Source of the DNA: Leishmania martiniquensis
Taxonomy: Eukaryota > Euglenozoa > Kinetoplastea > Trypanosomatida > Trypanosomatidae
Assembly (NCBI RefSeq): GCF_017916325.1
Contig: NC_090168.1
Location: 1,073,143 to 1,137,142 of the forward strand
Direction: 5' to 3'
DNA: 64,000 nucleotides
Every line of letters starts with the position of its first letter. Within the stretch, counting starts at the first letter, position 1. Of the stretch, positions 38,758-49,852 are shown in pieces. A program made the position numbers and the translations under genes. The notes beneath the pieces are model-generated. The model searched no databases. It saw nothing but the letters and a program-made list of their open reading frames with translations, and was not told the origin of the DNA.

Positions 38758-39375
38758 CCACACCGGGGCTTTGTGGCAGTACGGACGCTATAAGAACAGT
38801 GACGGCAAGGGGGAGGGGGAGGTCCTCGAGCCAACACATAAGGAAATGAATTAACGCATCGTGCCCATGTAGGGGCGTTGGCGTTTTACTTCGCGTGCCG
38901 GTTACTAAGCACACTCTTTCAATGACTGCGAAAAAGGGGGGCTATTAATGGGGAGGGGGAGGGGGGTCGAGGACGGGGGCGCGCGTATTTGTTGCGGCGC
39001 TCTCAGCACCGTTCCCCTCGTCTGGGCACTTCCCGAGGTTTGCGTTGGAGGGGAAAGGAACGCGTGCGGCCTGACGGACGGCAAGAACGCGGCTCCAGTA
39101 TCTTTCGGTTGCTCCTCTCTTCGCTTGACTTCCCTCATCTGGGTTGAGCCCCCCACCCCTCGGCATCCTGCGTGTCAGCCACATCGGCCTTTCTCCTTCA
39201 TCTCTGTGTCTCTGATCCCTATGCCTCGCTTCTCTTGCTTATATTCCGCTCTCCATACCGCGCTGGCTGTTGCTCTCTTTCGCGTCTGCGAGCACCTTGC
39301 GCCACCGCTGAGCCAGCTTGAGCCCCGCTCGCGTCGGGCGCGTCTTCCATTTCTGCAGCCACGAGCGGCTTGCCC
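38758..39375 (+). other. intergenic region
   Basis: About 620 bp. It contains a lone copy of the hairpin-arm motif at 38824-38838 and a G-rich run at 38948-38970. No independent gene is seen. Confidence 0.6.
38824..38838 (+). repeat. second copy of the 30.5-kb hairpin-arm motif
   Basis: CCTCGAGCCAACACA is identical to the right arm plus one base of the inverted repeat at 30540-30554. No complementary left arm is visible within the preceding 100 bp. Confidence 0.75.
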
Positions 39376-40218
39376 ATGCGCGACTTTATTCCTCCTACAC
39401 GACTTCCTGCTAGCGGCACGAACGAAGGCGCGGGCCGCGTATCATATGCGGCGCTCTCCTCCTGGTTTCGTCAGCGGCTGCTACCCACGCTGTTCCCTTC
39501 GCCTGCCAGCGCGGCTATGCCGTCACTCGAGCTAGTCTCTCTCTCCCCTGATGCTCAAAGGAGCGCTGAGGTGACAGCTGCCGCCATGGCTTCTCTGTCA
39601 TCAGCACCCACTCGCGCAGCACTTTCGGGTACCGAAAAAGGGCGAGACCTAACCGAACCGACGCCTGTGTCGCCACTGCCGCTTCCGGTGCCGCTCGCCA
39701 TGGTAGCAAGCTCTACGGAGAGCGCTGCTGACGCTGCTGTTATGCACGCACAGCAACTACCCTCTGTCCTACCCTTGCGTGGTGGCGGTGTCCTGCCTTC
39801 CACGACCGCTGCGGTTGCCACAGAGTCGGCTGTATTCGCTGATACTCCACCCACGCCAGGATCTGCGTCACTCTGCACAGCAACACCGCGGCTGCTCCCC
39901 TCTTCTTCACTCCTCGGCACGAGCGTAAAGCTGGCTGAGAGCTCAAACGCAGCATTGGACAAGTCAGCAACGGCACCGTCCAGCGGGAATGACCAACTGG
40001 GTTTACTATCCTCGACGCCTTCACCGTTTCTCCGTCCTGCCTCGCTATCTTCTTCGTTTGCCGATTCGCGTACCCCACCCACGTGCGTGGAGTTGCCAGG
40101 CCCACAGTCGCTCTTCATTCGCGGCTCCGACGCGCTCGGGTGCAGTGGCCGCTCGCCCCGGCTGCTGCCAGCCGACTCGCGTAGAGGGGAGGGCAGCGCG
40201 CCTCCAATGAAGCTGTAG
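39376..40218 (+). CDS. Hypothetical 280-residue Ser/Ala/Pro-rich protein (uncertain)
   Basis: An open frame of 280 codons runs from the first ATG (39376) to a TAG; the frame begins with a TTG two codons earlier. The N-terminus MRDFIPPTRLPASGTNEG and the AALSSWFRQRLLPTLF segment look protein-like. The rest is dominated by Ser, Ala, Pro, Thr and Leu with no recognisable domain, signal peptide or membrane segment. Codon choice is only moderately GC3-rich compared with neighbouring genes, and the opposite strand is also open for about 235 codons, so chance openness in GC-rich DNA is possible. It lies between the nucleoporin and GRASP genes, which would otherwise be almost 5 kb apart. Treat as a candidate gene. 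Confidence 0.4.
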   Translation: MRDFIPPTRLPASGTNEGAGRVSYAALSSWFRQRLLPTLFPSPASAAMPSLELVSLSPDAQRSAEVTAAAMASLSSAPTRAALSGTEKGRDLTEPTPVSPLPLPVPLAMVASSTESAADAAVMHAQQLPSVLPLRGGGVLPSTTAAVATESAVFADTPPTPGSASLCTATPRLLPSSSLLGTSVKLAESSNAALDKSATAPSSGNDQLGLLSSTPSPFLRPASLSSSFADSRTPPTCVELPGPQSLFIRGSDALGCSGRSPRLLPADSRRGEGSAPPMKL

Positions 40219-41141
40219 GGGGACCGCTCTTCTCTTCTTTCTTCCTGTTTTCTCAATAGCATGTTCGCGTGGCTTCATGTACCTGTTTGTGTGCGTGTGC
40301 GTGACTGTCAACGATCGAGGTTCGTTTGATGCCAGCTAATAGCTTGCGTTGCATTGCACGATGATGCTGCGCGGCATGCGCCTCGATCTTCTTCTTGTGC
40401 GAGCGGGGCTTTGCGGCTGCTTATGGTTGCTTTCATCGGTGCATCCCCGGTGCTGCTCACTTTGACTCTCTTTTTTCCATTCTGTCCCTGTCGCCGCCAC
40501 AGAAGCGTTCACAGGAGTCGCTCTGGATCCTTGAGCGCTGCCACCAGAGGACGACAGGCCCCACCCATATGATCATCGCATCCTCTCCCCTCCCCCCTCC
40601 GATGTGGCCATCGTCTGATGGCGGACGTACTCCCCTCGCCGTTTCGCTCCGTTTTTTTCTTTCGCCTTGGGTCGCTTCTGTTCGTCTTACCCCGAATCTG
40701 CCGTTTCACATACGCTGTCACGTCCGCAGCCCACCTGCGAGCCGGCGTGTTTCTCTTCTCGGACGCCCTTCCCCATCATCATCGCTCACTTTCGTACGGT
40801 GTTGCAGCAGTTGCTGCCTTCTTTTTGTTCGTTTTTTTTCTCGTGCCACATGAGATGCGGTTATGCACACATGTTGTACTGCGTCGGGCTTTCATTGCCG
40901 GTCGGCTTCTCGCTGGCTGTCTTCGACACACTCCCCATCGCCTCTGAAGAAGAGGCGCTGCTGCAGGGAGGGGGTGGGGTGAGGAAGGAGAGGAGGTGTC
41001 CTACAGCAGGTGAGGTGGAGCATTTATTCCGTGATCGCATGAACGCCTCCTTTATGTATTTATTTCGCTGTGAAAGATTTTCACTCACCTCTTTCACTTT
41101 GTTGTGCAACAATTGGACGCTTCTCTGTTCGGCCTTGCCTC

Positions 41142-41190
41142 CATACACACACACACATACACACACATATATATATGTGTGTGTGTTCGA
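41142..41190. repeat. CA/TA/TG microsatellite with 26-bp palindrome
   Basis: (CA)n, then (TA)n, then (TG)n. The core 41159-41184 is a perfect self-complementary palindrome able to form a cruciform or, in RNA, a hairpin. Confidence 0.85.
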
Positions 41191-42033
41191 TTGCCTGCGC
41201 AAAGGACGACTGCTTCGCGTACTGCGGGGACGTCGTGCTGAAAGCACGCGGCAAGTCTCATCTGCATGAGAGCCGCCCCAAGAAAGAGCTGCAGTGTGAG
41301 CAAAGAAAAAACAAAAATAGTGAAAGAACAGGCCAATGCTACAAAGTAGCTTAAAACGTGCTCTCTTGTCAGTGCTGTGCGACGGCTCCGCTTCTCCCCC
41401 CCTCTCCTTCCCTTCCCTCTCACAATTCCTTTACGCGGCCGTCGTCTATTATTGTCGCCTCTTTTTTTGATTGTCGTGCAGGTGACTCGCATGTCAGTGA
41501 CACACTCTTCAGCCACGTGCGCACTTACACCGACAGACAAAGAGGCGGAGGCGAGCGAGTCTCCGCCCTCCCCCTCCGCTGTATCGCGTGAGTGCGATGG
41601 TTTCAAGAGCAAAAAAAGGGTAAGGGCATAGGGAAGTGATGCCGACGAGGACAGCATAGGCGGCGCGGGCGGTGAGGTGCTCAGCTTTTTCGGTCCTCCT
41701 CTCTTCGATTTCATCATATGCACGTGGACGACTGCTGCTGCTCCCTCTCCCTCTCGCTTTCTTTTCTTTTCGTTGTCTATGTGCTGCCATGTTCTCCCCT
41801 CTTCTTCCGCCACCCACTCGCCCTCTCTCAGGCGCGAGAACGGGTCTGTTGCTCGGTGCAGTTTGCTTTTACGAGCGCCCCTCGCCGCTCTCTCGATTCG
41901 CTGCACGGGAGCAGCGTCGTGGGGAATGGCACCCCCGTTTCAACAGCTGCAGCAACGAAGAGGGAGAATTGAAGCGAGACGCATCGCGTGTCATGAAGAG
42001 TATAGCGTGGTGAACGAGATGGGGGCGACCTAC

Positions 42034-42054
42034 ACATGCACACACACACACACG
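42034..42054. repeat. (CA)n microsatellite
   Basis: CA run in the long gap upstream of the GRASP gene. Confidence 0.85.
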
Positions 42055-43080
42055 CACGGCAGAGGCGCGTCCTCGACGCTACCTGCCGCTTCCTCACAGA
42101 CAAGGTGAGGTCGCACTTATTGATGTGTAAGGCGATGCATTGCTCTGCTTCTGTTCGATGAAAGATGTAGCTCGTGAACGGCGACCTTTTTCTCCACGCT
42201 TAGCCGGTATCAAAGGCTTTACAGATGAATCTGCTCTTTACAGCGCCTCCCTGTCTCTCTCGTTGCGGCTGCTGTTTTTGACGAAGCTGTCCCTTTCCGG
42301 TGCTCCCCACTTTCTCCTGCCCCCCTCTCCTCTCTCTTCTCCCCATTGGCGTCATGCACATGGGCCACGTCGGCGGGCTGTCCCCCCCCGCTGCGTCGAC
42401 GATCGGACGTATTCACATGCACGCCAACACGAGCACACTCTTGTGCGCTTTCCTACCGGAACCCGCGCACGAAAAACAGATCGCACGTACACAATTACAC
42501 ACACGCACACACTCCTCCATCGTCGACCGTTCGAACTTGAACGAGTGCCCACCGTCCAACCTCCTGAGGAATATCTTTCTCAAAGGAGGCGGCCTTTACA
42601 GAGTCAGCGCACAGCAAGAACTGCAGAGCCGTATCGGGACATCCAACGTGCACCAACACACCAATCTTCGGTGCGCATCACGAAGCCTGCCTCCGTGTCA
42701 CCGCCACTAGCTGGGCTTGCGTCTTGCTCCTCTTCAACTCACATCTACATGAGAGGCTAGCTACCAACATAATAGGGCCCGACCGCATCACCTGTTTTGC
42801 GCGAACAAGGAGGCTCACCAGCCCACGAGGAGGCCGAAGCGGTGCACGTCTGCGGTGCCACAGATTTGCTCGTGCGGTCTATGTGGACGTGTGCGGCGGT
42901 GTGCCTTTGCTGCTACTGCGTCTTGGACTACCTCTGCTGAGTGGTTGTCCACGCTCGGGGCATTCGCCTCCTCTGATCCTTGTGTGCTTCGCCGTCCCGC
43001 TTTTTCCGCCGTGTTCGTTTGTTTTTGAACGTCTCTGTTGTCGCTGCAGCGCTGTCGACTCTGTGTGGCTGACGTGACTG

Positions 43081-43115
43081 TATTGTTCTCTATCCCCTCC
43101 CCTTCCCTATTGCAG
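43081..43115 (+). promoter_or_regulatory. probable trans-splice acceptor upstream of GRASP
   Basis: TCTCTATCCCCTCCCCTTCC followed by CTATTGCAG (AG at 43114-43115) is a near-ideal polypyrimidine/AG signal. Later AGs (43624-43625 and about 43660) could also be used. Confidence 0.45.
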
Positions 43116-43712
43116 GAGCTGAGGAGAAGCGAAAGGACGTCGAGGCCGCCGAGGTTCGCTGGGAGTGCTCGAAGGCGTATTGGCTTGGAAGGTTCGGACC
43201 GTCACGCGCCACTCCCATTTCCGCTGTAGAAGTGCAACCCCGCTTTGCTGCGTTCCCCTTCACCTAATTTTTATTTCCGCTTTTCTGCCGCGCCACGCGT
43301 ACCGCTGCTGTTGCTGCGGCCAGAGCCGCCTCATCATCTCATTTTCGCCGGCCTGTGTTGGCTCCGTGCCTTGCGTCTCGCTTCTGCCGCCTTCTCCGCT
43401 CGCTCTTCTTTTGATCTTCACCCAGCTCCTCCTTTCCTCCTCACTATCGAGTGCTTCGCGTCAACGTTTCTTGTGGCGCTGTGCGCAGCTGGGTGCGTCT
43501 TGCCTGGCGGGCTCTGGCAACAGATCTCAGCGACGCTGCGGGTTGCCTTTCTATCCTCCTCGCGACTAGAGCAGCTCCATCGCTTCCTCGCACTTCTTTC
43601 CTTCCCTCCTCTCAAAGTTGACTAGCCTTTGTGCTTGTGTCGTGTATCGGTTACGCGCAGGCCGGTGGTCGTGCAGTCTTCCCTCTTCCCTCTGTTCCCC
43701 TTCACTCTTGCA

Positions 43713-45335
43713 ATGGGTCAGGGTAATGGCCGGGAGGAAGGGGAGCAGTCTGTCCAGACTGCCACTGGCGGCGCAGATCGTGGTCTGTCAGCTAGCTTTC
43801 CCCCGGCAGCGGAGCACACGGCCTGTCTACCACTTGCTGGCATCGAGGGCTTCCAGATAGTGCGGCTGCTGCCGTGCAGCCCTGCCCACAAGGGCGGCCT
43901 CGTTCCCTTTTTTGACATCATCACGGCCGTTGACCATGTTCGTCTCAACTCCAAAGAGGTGCAGGCGCTGCAGTTCTTCAAGAGCTACGTGGCAAATCAC
44001 TGCAACCAGCCTGTCTGCTTCACCACCTTCAACCTTTACACCCGCGCGTACCGCGACGTCTGCTGCGTTCCGTCGGGCGATTGGGGCGGTGGCGGCCTGC
44101 TAGGGTGCAGCATCGAGTGGACACGCGCGGATGCGTGCCCGGAGCGCTGTGTGCACGTTGTCGACGTGTTGGAGGGCAGCCCTGCCGCTTACTCGACCGC
44201 GCTTCAGGCGAATCGCGACTACATCATTGGCATGCAGACTGCTCAGGACCCTCTCATCACACTCATTAAGAGCCAGAAGGATTTTTACTGCCGACTGGAG
44301 GCGTGGCACGACGAGCAGCGCTGGGCGTTGGAGCGGAAGCAGCGTTTCCCGTATGAGGCGGTGGTGGTGCCTCATGCGCTGCTCTTGCTGGTGTACAATA
44401 GCGAGAACAACACGGTTGGGGAGGTGGAGGTGGAGATGGGCACGAACCCTGAGGCTGCTCTGGGGATTAGCGTCGCCACCGGTCTGTTGCACATCATTCC
44501 TTCCATCTCCAGCGCCGCCGACCCCGCCTCGAAGGCTTTGCCGCCGGTCATGCACACGTTCATCTCAGATGAGCCCGCCTTGGCAATGCCGGCAAGCGTG
44601 CAGCAGCACCAGCAGCAGGCGCTGCAAGACTTCGATTCCTCTCCACCTAATCGAGGCCTTGCGCCGTGCCCCCAAGAGCGGCCAGAGGAGCCTTGCGCCT
44701 CATCTGGGAAACCGCCGGCCTCGCTTTCCTCGGAAGGTGCGCTTGGGCGCGGCGTCGCCGCTGTCTCGTCGACCGCGCATGTGACGCGCCCGCCCGAGTC
44801 ACTGGTAGATTCCTATCAACACCCGTACCCACAATGGCTGCCGCTGCCACACCCATCAATGGATGGGGTCCCCTACCCGATGCCACCGCCGCTCTCCCAC
44901 AACATCGTCCCGCCTCCACGTGACTGCGAGGCTGGTGAAACTGCCGCCACCGCCGCTACGGAGCAGAAGCTGTTCAACCCTTTTTCAAGGGATGCCTTGC
45001 AGGAACGCAGCGGGCTGGAGGGGGCACCGCTGCCTTGCACGCCTGCAGCGGTGGCCGTACACAGCATCGGGCCAACTGCCGGCGTGGTGGAGCAGCCGCA
45101 CTCATTGCTGCATCCTCCACAGTTGCCCCCGCCCCCAACCGGCTCAACGATAGCTCACGCTCACGCGAACGGCTTTCATAGCGAGGCTGCTACTCCAGCA
45201 CTGAATCCGCTGCCGTCACCGCCTCAGCAACAGCGGCAGACAGCTATGCCTGTGTTCTCGAGAGAGCGAATGCCCCCTCCACTGAACTTCCCTGTGTTTC
45301 CTGGCGCGGCCGCAGCAAAAAGCAAGCCGACGTAG
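43713..45335 (+). CDS. GRASP: GRASP-type Golgi reassembly stacking protein
   Basis: The product is 540 aa. The frame is open to 43629 without an ATG; the ATG at 43713 gives MGQGNG, so Gly2 is placed for N-myristoylation, as in GRASP55/65. Two tandem PDZ-like domains form the GRASP core (about 40-260): FQIVRLLPCSPAHKGGLVPFF and the DIITAVDHVRL groove, then VVDVLEGSPAAYSTALQANRDYIIG, plus LLLLVYNSENNTVGEVEVEM and LGISVATGLLHIIP. From about 280 to 540 the protein is Pro/Ser/Gln-rich and disordered, equivalent to the regulatory SPR region. The family tethers Golgi membranes; trypanosomatids have a single GRASP, and this is probably it. Confidence 0.93.
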   Translation: MGQGNGREEGEQSVQTATGGADRGLSASFPPAAEHTACLPLAGIEGFQIVRLLPCSPAHKGGLVPFFDIITAVDHVRLNSKEVQALQFFKSYVANHCNQPVCFTTFNLYTRAYRDVCCVPSGDWGGGGLLGCSIEWTRADACPERCVHVVDVLEGSPAAYSTALQANRDYIIGMQTAQDPLITLIKSQKDFYCRLEAWHDEQRWALERKQRFPYEAVVVPHALLLLVYNSENNTVGEVEVEMGTNPEAALGISVATGLLHIIPSISSAADPASKALPPVMHTFISDEPALAMPASVQQHQQQALQDFDSSPPNRGLAPCPQERPEEPCASSGKPPASLSSEGALGRGVAAVSSTAHVTRPPESLVDSYQHPYPQWLPLPHPSMDGVPYPMPPPLSHNIVPPPRDCEAGETAATAATEQKLFNPFSRDALQERSGLEGAPLPCTPAAVAVHSIGPTAGVVEQPHSLLHPPQLPPPPTGSTIAHAHANGFHSEAATPALNPLPSPPQQQRQTAMPVFSRERMPPPLNFPVFPGAAAAKSKPT

Positions 45336-47539
45336 CTGCGGCGCTTCCGGTAAAGAATGCGGTAACCTTTGCGCTCGCGGTGTCAGGCGTGGGCCTGCGC
45401 ACGCTAGCGCATCAGTCCTCCAGGCCTGCATCGCTGTTCGTGGCGGCTCCGCTGGCCGTTGTGGAGGGTCGACAGAGTGCAAACGAAGCCCTTCTGCGAG
45501 ACGAGGAGAGGGGGGTGGAGGGGCGTGGGACGAGACGGCACGGCGAAGCAGCTAGCGCCAGAGCAGCCACGAGTGCGGCCGCGAGCGCAATCGGAGAGAC
45601 AGATCGCACCCGACGTCAGAGAGGCGAAAGGAAAAGGGGAACGAGCGAGTGAGGGGTCACTCGCATCTTTTGCTCTCCGACTCCTGTGGACGGCGATACG
45701 TTAAAGAGTTGTTCTCGAGCGCCTTCGAGCACCTTTCGCAGGTCGCGCGCCAGCATGCTGGCGTGCCGCTCCCCCCTTCCGAAAACACTTTGCTCTCTCT
45801 CTCCCTCTTGCTGTCCGTCGCGTTCATGCTTGCTGCGTTTGCGTTGCTCTTTCACATTTCAACCCGGGACTGGTGGCAAAGGTGAGCCTCTTTTTTTTTA
45901 GCCGCTCGTTCTTCTGCCTTGTCCTCTCATCCTTGTTGCTTACGAACATGAGCACCGCTGCAGTGAGGCGAAGTTTTTGTGCTGGCGTGTAGGCAAGGTA
46001 GAAAAGCGGGAGAAGACGGAAAGGGGGGGGCATGGTGAGGGTGTGCTGGAGAGGTTGGGCTGCGAAGCCCTCTTCTTTTTCCTTTGTTGTGGTGCTGGTC
46101 CTATGCATCCTAATGCACACACACACGCACACGAAGGACACCACGCGAGCGACTGTGCGATATGCCGATGGGTGCTGACTTCCTCTGCCGCATGATTGGA
46201 TGTGCATAATGTGCCGTATGTATGTGCTCTCTGCCGGGCCTTTTTTTCCTATGTGTGCGCGCTTGTGCGACGCTGCGCTCATATTTTTCGGTTTCGCTAT
46301 CCTTCTTGAGAGTGCTTGTTGTTTGGTAGTCACTTCACCGGAAGTGAGAGGGAGTCTGTCGGCCGCGTTGACAGAGAGAGGAGAATGGCGATGAAGCGTT
46401 GCTGGCGCTAACGTGCCATCGCACGGCGCCGAGAGGCACCTGCGCACACCAAAAAAACACACAGGAAGAAATGGAGCGCTATGCAAGGCGCTCCCGTGCA
46501 GCGACTCTGGAGGGCGCCGCGGTGGATCGAGCGAAGGAATGGCGAGGCAGTGGGCAGCCTTTGGAGTGTGGAGTTGTTGGCAGAATGGAGGCCCTGAAGC
46601 GCTGCGAGGCTGCTGCGCACTCAGGGGTGCCCCTGCCTACACGCGGCAACCTGCCCACCTCTCCCACACGCGCCTGTGGTGAGCAGGACGCGATTTTCAA
46701 AAGGGCAGCAGTTCCGTGCAGCTGCCGAGAGCGTCCTGAAGGGAGGGCACCAAAGGATAGTTTCGGCCTCTGTCACTGGTGTGTCATGACTTGCACGCAT
46801 CCGCCCTGGTGGCAGCAGCGGTGGAATGGACGTGATTTTATCGGCCTTTCTCCGAGATCATTTCCTTCGCTACTTTCTGTTTCGCATGGCGTGTCTCCTG
46901 TCGCCCTCTCTTTTTCTTGTCGTGTGTTGTTCGAGCCCTTTTAGAACGGGCGGGGCTAGTCTGCGTATGTGTGTGAGTGTGTCTTGGCCTGTCTTGAAAG
47001 CGATGCAGCACCCCTCTTAATGCGTGCACGTGCGTCAAGACGGCTGGCTGTGTCTCCTCCCTTCCTCTATTTGCTGCCCACCTCAAAGAAAGGAGAAGGC
47101 AAGAAACTTATGCACATGAGCGACTTTGGTGCAGAAAATCTGCGCGGCGTCAGCGTCAGCGACAGCTGTGAGCACTGCGTGGAACGGCGTCTTCGCCACT
47201 CTTCACCCTTTCTTCGTCCCCCTCTCCCTTCCCCCCAGCTCTCTCTCGTGTCTTCCTCCGTCTATCTGACAGCACTGCAATCGCCAGAAAACACGCCCAG
47301 CCAAAAAGGAAATCAGAAAAGACATTCTCTGTGATCGTCGTCTTCGACATTCTCTCCGACCAACCAAGAGCGCAGGCGAGAAGAGGTGACGTCTCTGTCC
47401 CTCTTTTTCTGTGCGTGAGTGGGCCATCCGTAATTTTACAGACTGCGCAGAGTCCATATAAAACTGAGAAGAAAAAAGAAACAGAGACACGTTGATCCCC
47501 ATACACGCTGAACTAGTTCTTATTTTTTGTTCAGAGAGA
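45336..47539 (+). other. intergenic region
   Basis: 2.2 kb between GRASP and TRAP1. It includes C/T tracts (45770-45810 and 47205-47245), CACA-rich sequence near 46110-46130 and a possible small ORF at 46471-46944, which has no recognisable domain and is not called. A short acceptor tract abuts the TRAP1 start. Confidence 0.6.
47517..47534 (+). promoter_or_regulatory. polypyrimidine/AG tract next to the TRAP1 start
   Basis: TTCTTATTTTTTGTTCAG has its AG at 47533-47534, only 5 nt before the ATG at 47540. If used, the mRNA leader would be almost only the spliced leader; an upstream AG may be used instead. Confidence 0.4.
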
Positions 47540-48293
47540 ATGCGTCGCGCGGTGCACAAGGCGACGGTGGCCTCCGCAATGGCTGCCGTGTCGGCGTCTG
47601 GCCTCGTGCGGTCCACGTCTTTGCGAGACGTCTCTCCGGCGTTGAAATGCGTCACCGGTGGTCGCGCTATGGCAGCGGCTGCCCCGCTCACGTGCGCCTA
47701 TCGCTTCTCTTCTACCGAACAGCCTGCCTCCGCTTCTGCTACGAAGGCTGCGCAGGAGGAGCCGAAGACGGGGGCTGTGAAGGAGAAGCTGAAGGCTGAG
47801 ACCGTGGAGGCGTTCGACGAGGACGTCATTGTGGAGCCTGCACCAGAAAGTACGAATGCTAAGGTATATGAGGCGGACAGCACGACCAGCGAGTCGGCAG
47901 CTGGCTCAGGCGCTACCATTGAGAAGCCTGTCGGTGAGTCGGAGGAGATGGGCTTCAAGACGGAAACCCGGCAGCTGCTGGACATCGTCGCGTGCAGCCT
48001 GTACAGCGACAAGGAGGTGTTCATTCGTGAGTTGGTTTCCAACGCCAGCGACGCGCTCGAGAAGCGCCACCTGCTGGAGCTCAGCAACCCCGAGTACGCC
48101 CGCGACCCGGACGATGAGGCCCCGTGCATTTCCCTTTCGTGCAACCAGAGCAAGAGCCGCTTCATCATCCGCGATACCGGCATTGGCATGACGCGGGAGG
48201 AGCTGACAACGAATCTGGGCACGATCGCTGGCTCCGGCTCGAAGGCGTTCGTGCGCGAGCTCCAGAGCAGTGGCCAGTCCGCCGCCGAAAAGA

Positions 48294-48324
<31 letters not shown>

Positions 48325-49852
48325 GTGCTTCATGGTCGCGAAGAATGTCAAGGTCTACAGCCGCAGCGCCAAGAAGGGCTCGAAGGGCTACCTGTGGGAG
48401 TCAGAGGGCACAGGCACCTTCAAGGTGACGGAGTGCGAAGGGGTTGAGAAGGGTACCAAGATTGTGCTGGACGTGAAGGACACGGAGCTATCTTTCTGCA
48501 CACCGCAGGTCGTTGAGCGGGTGCTGAAGAAATACAGCAACTTCGTCTCCTACGAGATTACCCTCAACGGCGGCAAGGTAAACACGGTTGAGGCGCTTTG
48601 GATGAAGGACAAGAACGACGTGACAAACGAGGAGCACGTCGATTTCTACAAGTTCATTTCAGGCTCTTACGACAGTCCCATGTTCCGCCTCCACTACTCC
48701 ATCGATGCTCCGATGAGCGTGCGTGCGCTGCTGTACGTGCCACAGTCGCACACAGAGAAGTACGGCGGGGGCCGTATGGAGGCGGGTGTGAACCTGTACT
48801 CTCGCCGCGTGCTGATCCAGTCAAAGGCGAAGGGTCTGCTGCCGGACTGGCTGCGCTTCGTCAAGGGAGCGGTGGACAGTGAGTCGATCCCGCTGAACGT
48901 GTCACGTGAGCATACGCAGGACGGCGGCATGATGCGCCGGCTGAGCACGATCCTGACGAAGCGAATTATTCGCTGGTTCGAGGAAGAGAGCAAGCGCGAC
49001 CGCAGCAAGTACGAGCGTTTCATTCAGGAGTATGGCCCCTTCCTGAAGGAGGGCGTGTGCACAGACCAGATACATAAAATGGAGCTTGCGAAGCTGCTTC
49101 GCTTCGAGACGACCAAGTCTGACATCGACTACCCTTACGTCTCCCTGGATAACTACCGCGATCGTATGCAGCCGAACCAAACGCACATATACTACCTTAA
49201 CTCGCCGAGCAAGGAGATGGCGCTGCAGTCGCCCTACTACGAGCAGTACAAGGAACACGATCTGGAAGTGCTCATCTGCACTGAGCCGATCGATGACTTT
49301 GTCATGCAGCACCTCGACACCTACGCTAAGCACAAGTTGCAGAACATTGAGATGTTCGACGCTAACCTTGACGGCTACGTGCAGCACAAGAAGAAGCTCG
49401 ACGGGGACAAGAAGGATGACGTGGCAGTCAAGAAGCAGCTGAACGATGTCCAGACCAAGGCGCTCGCTGACTTCATCTCGAAGCGCCTCGTCGGCCGCGT
49501 CGGGGTCGTGAAGTCGACGGAACGCCTACGCGACAGCCCAGCCGTCCTGGCGGACCATGAGGCGGCACAGATGCGCAAGATCTACCGCCTGACGGGCCAG
49601 GCCGCTGGCCCACAGCCGAAGTACAACCTCCACTTTAACCCCCAGCACCCTCTCATCCGCAAGCTGTACACTTTGTCGCAATCCGAGTCAACCGAGGAGG
49701 TGGAGACGGCCGGCCTGTTGACAGAGCAGATCTTCGACAACGCCATCATCGCCGCCGGCCTTCTCGAAGACCCGCGCAGCATTGTGACGCGCCTCAACGC
49801 GATCATGTCACGCATGGTGGAGAAGGTACCGGAGCCCTCTGCGGACAAGTAA
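47540..49852 (+). CDS. TRAP1: Mitochondrial HSP90 / TRAP1
   Basis: The product is 770 aa from the first ATG (the frame is open to 47492 through a TTG). The N-terminus MRRAVHKATVASAMAAVSAS is a basic, acid-free presequence, then comes an acidic spacer (about 60-130) before the ATPase domain. HSP90 signatures are ELVSNASDALEK (about 164), DTGIGMT (about 211) and GQFGVGFYACFMVA (about 254). The middle domain carries the GVVDSESIPLNVSRE-type block (here GAVDSESIPLNVSREHTQDG) and IYYLNSPSKEMALQSPYYEQ. The C-terminus lacks a cytosolic MEEVD or ER KDEL tail, ending -EPSADK, consistent with TRAP1. It is an ATP-dependent chaperone of the mitochondrial matrix. Nothing is broken. Confidence 0.96.

Larger units (their letters stand above)
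40219..43712 (+). other. long intergenic region
   Basis: About 3.5 kb without a convincing gene on either strand. It holds many C/T tracts (40540-40610, 41390-41430, 41735-41780 and 42300-42345), CA repeats (41142-41160 and 42034-42054), a 26-bp CA/TA/TG palindrome (41159-41184) and an acceptor-like signal ending at 43115. The open frames here are Ser/Leu/Pro/Cys-rich and change composition with the tracts. Confidence 0.6.

Noticed and set aside
45649..45885. Frame ending in a membrane-helix-like segment (LLSLSLLLSVAFMLAAFALLF)
   Set aside because: No in-frame ATG before the hydrophobic part; the hydrophobicity comes from a CTCTCTC/TTG tract.
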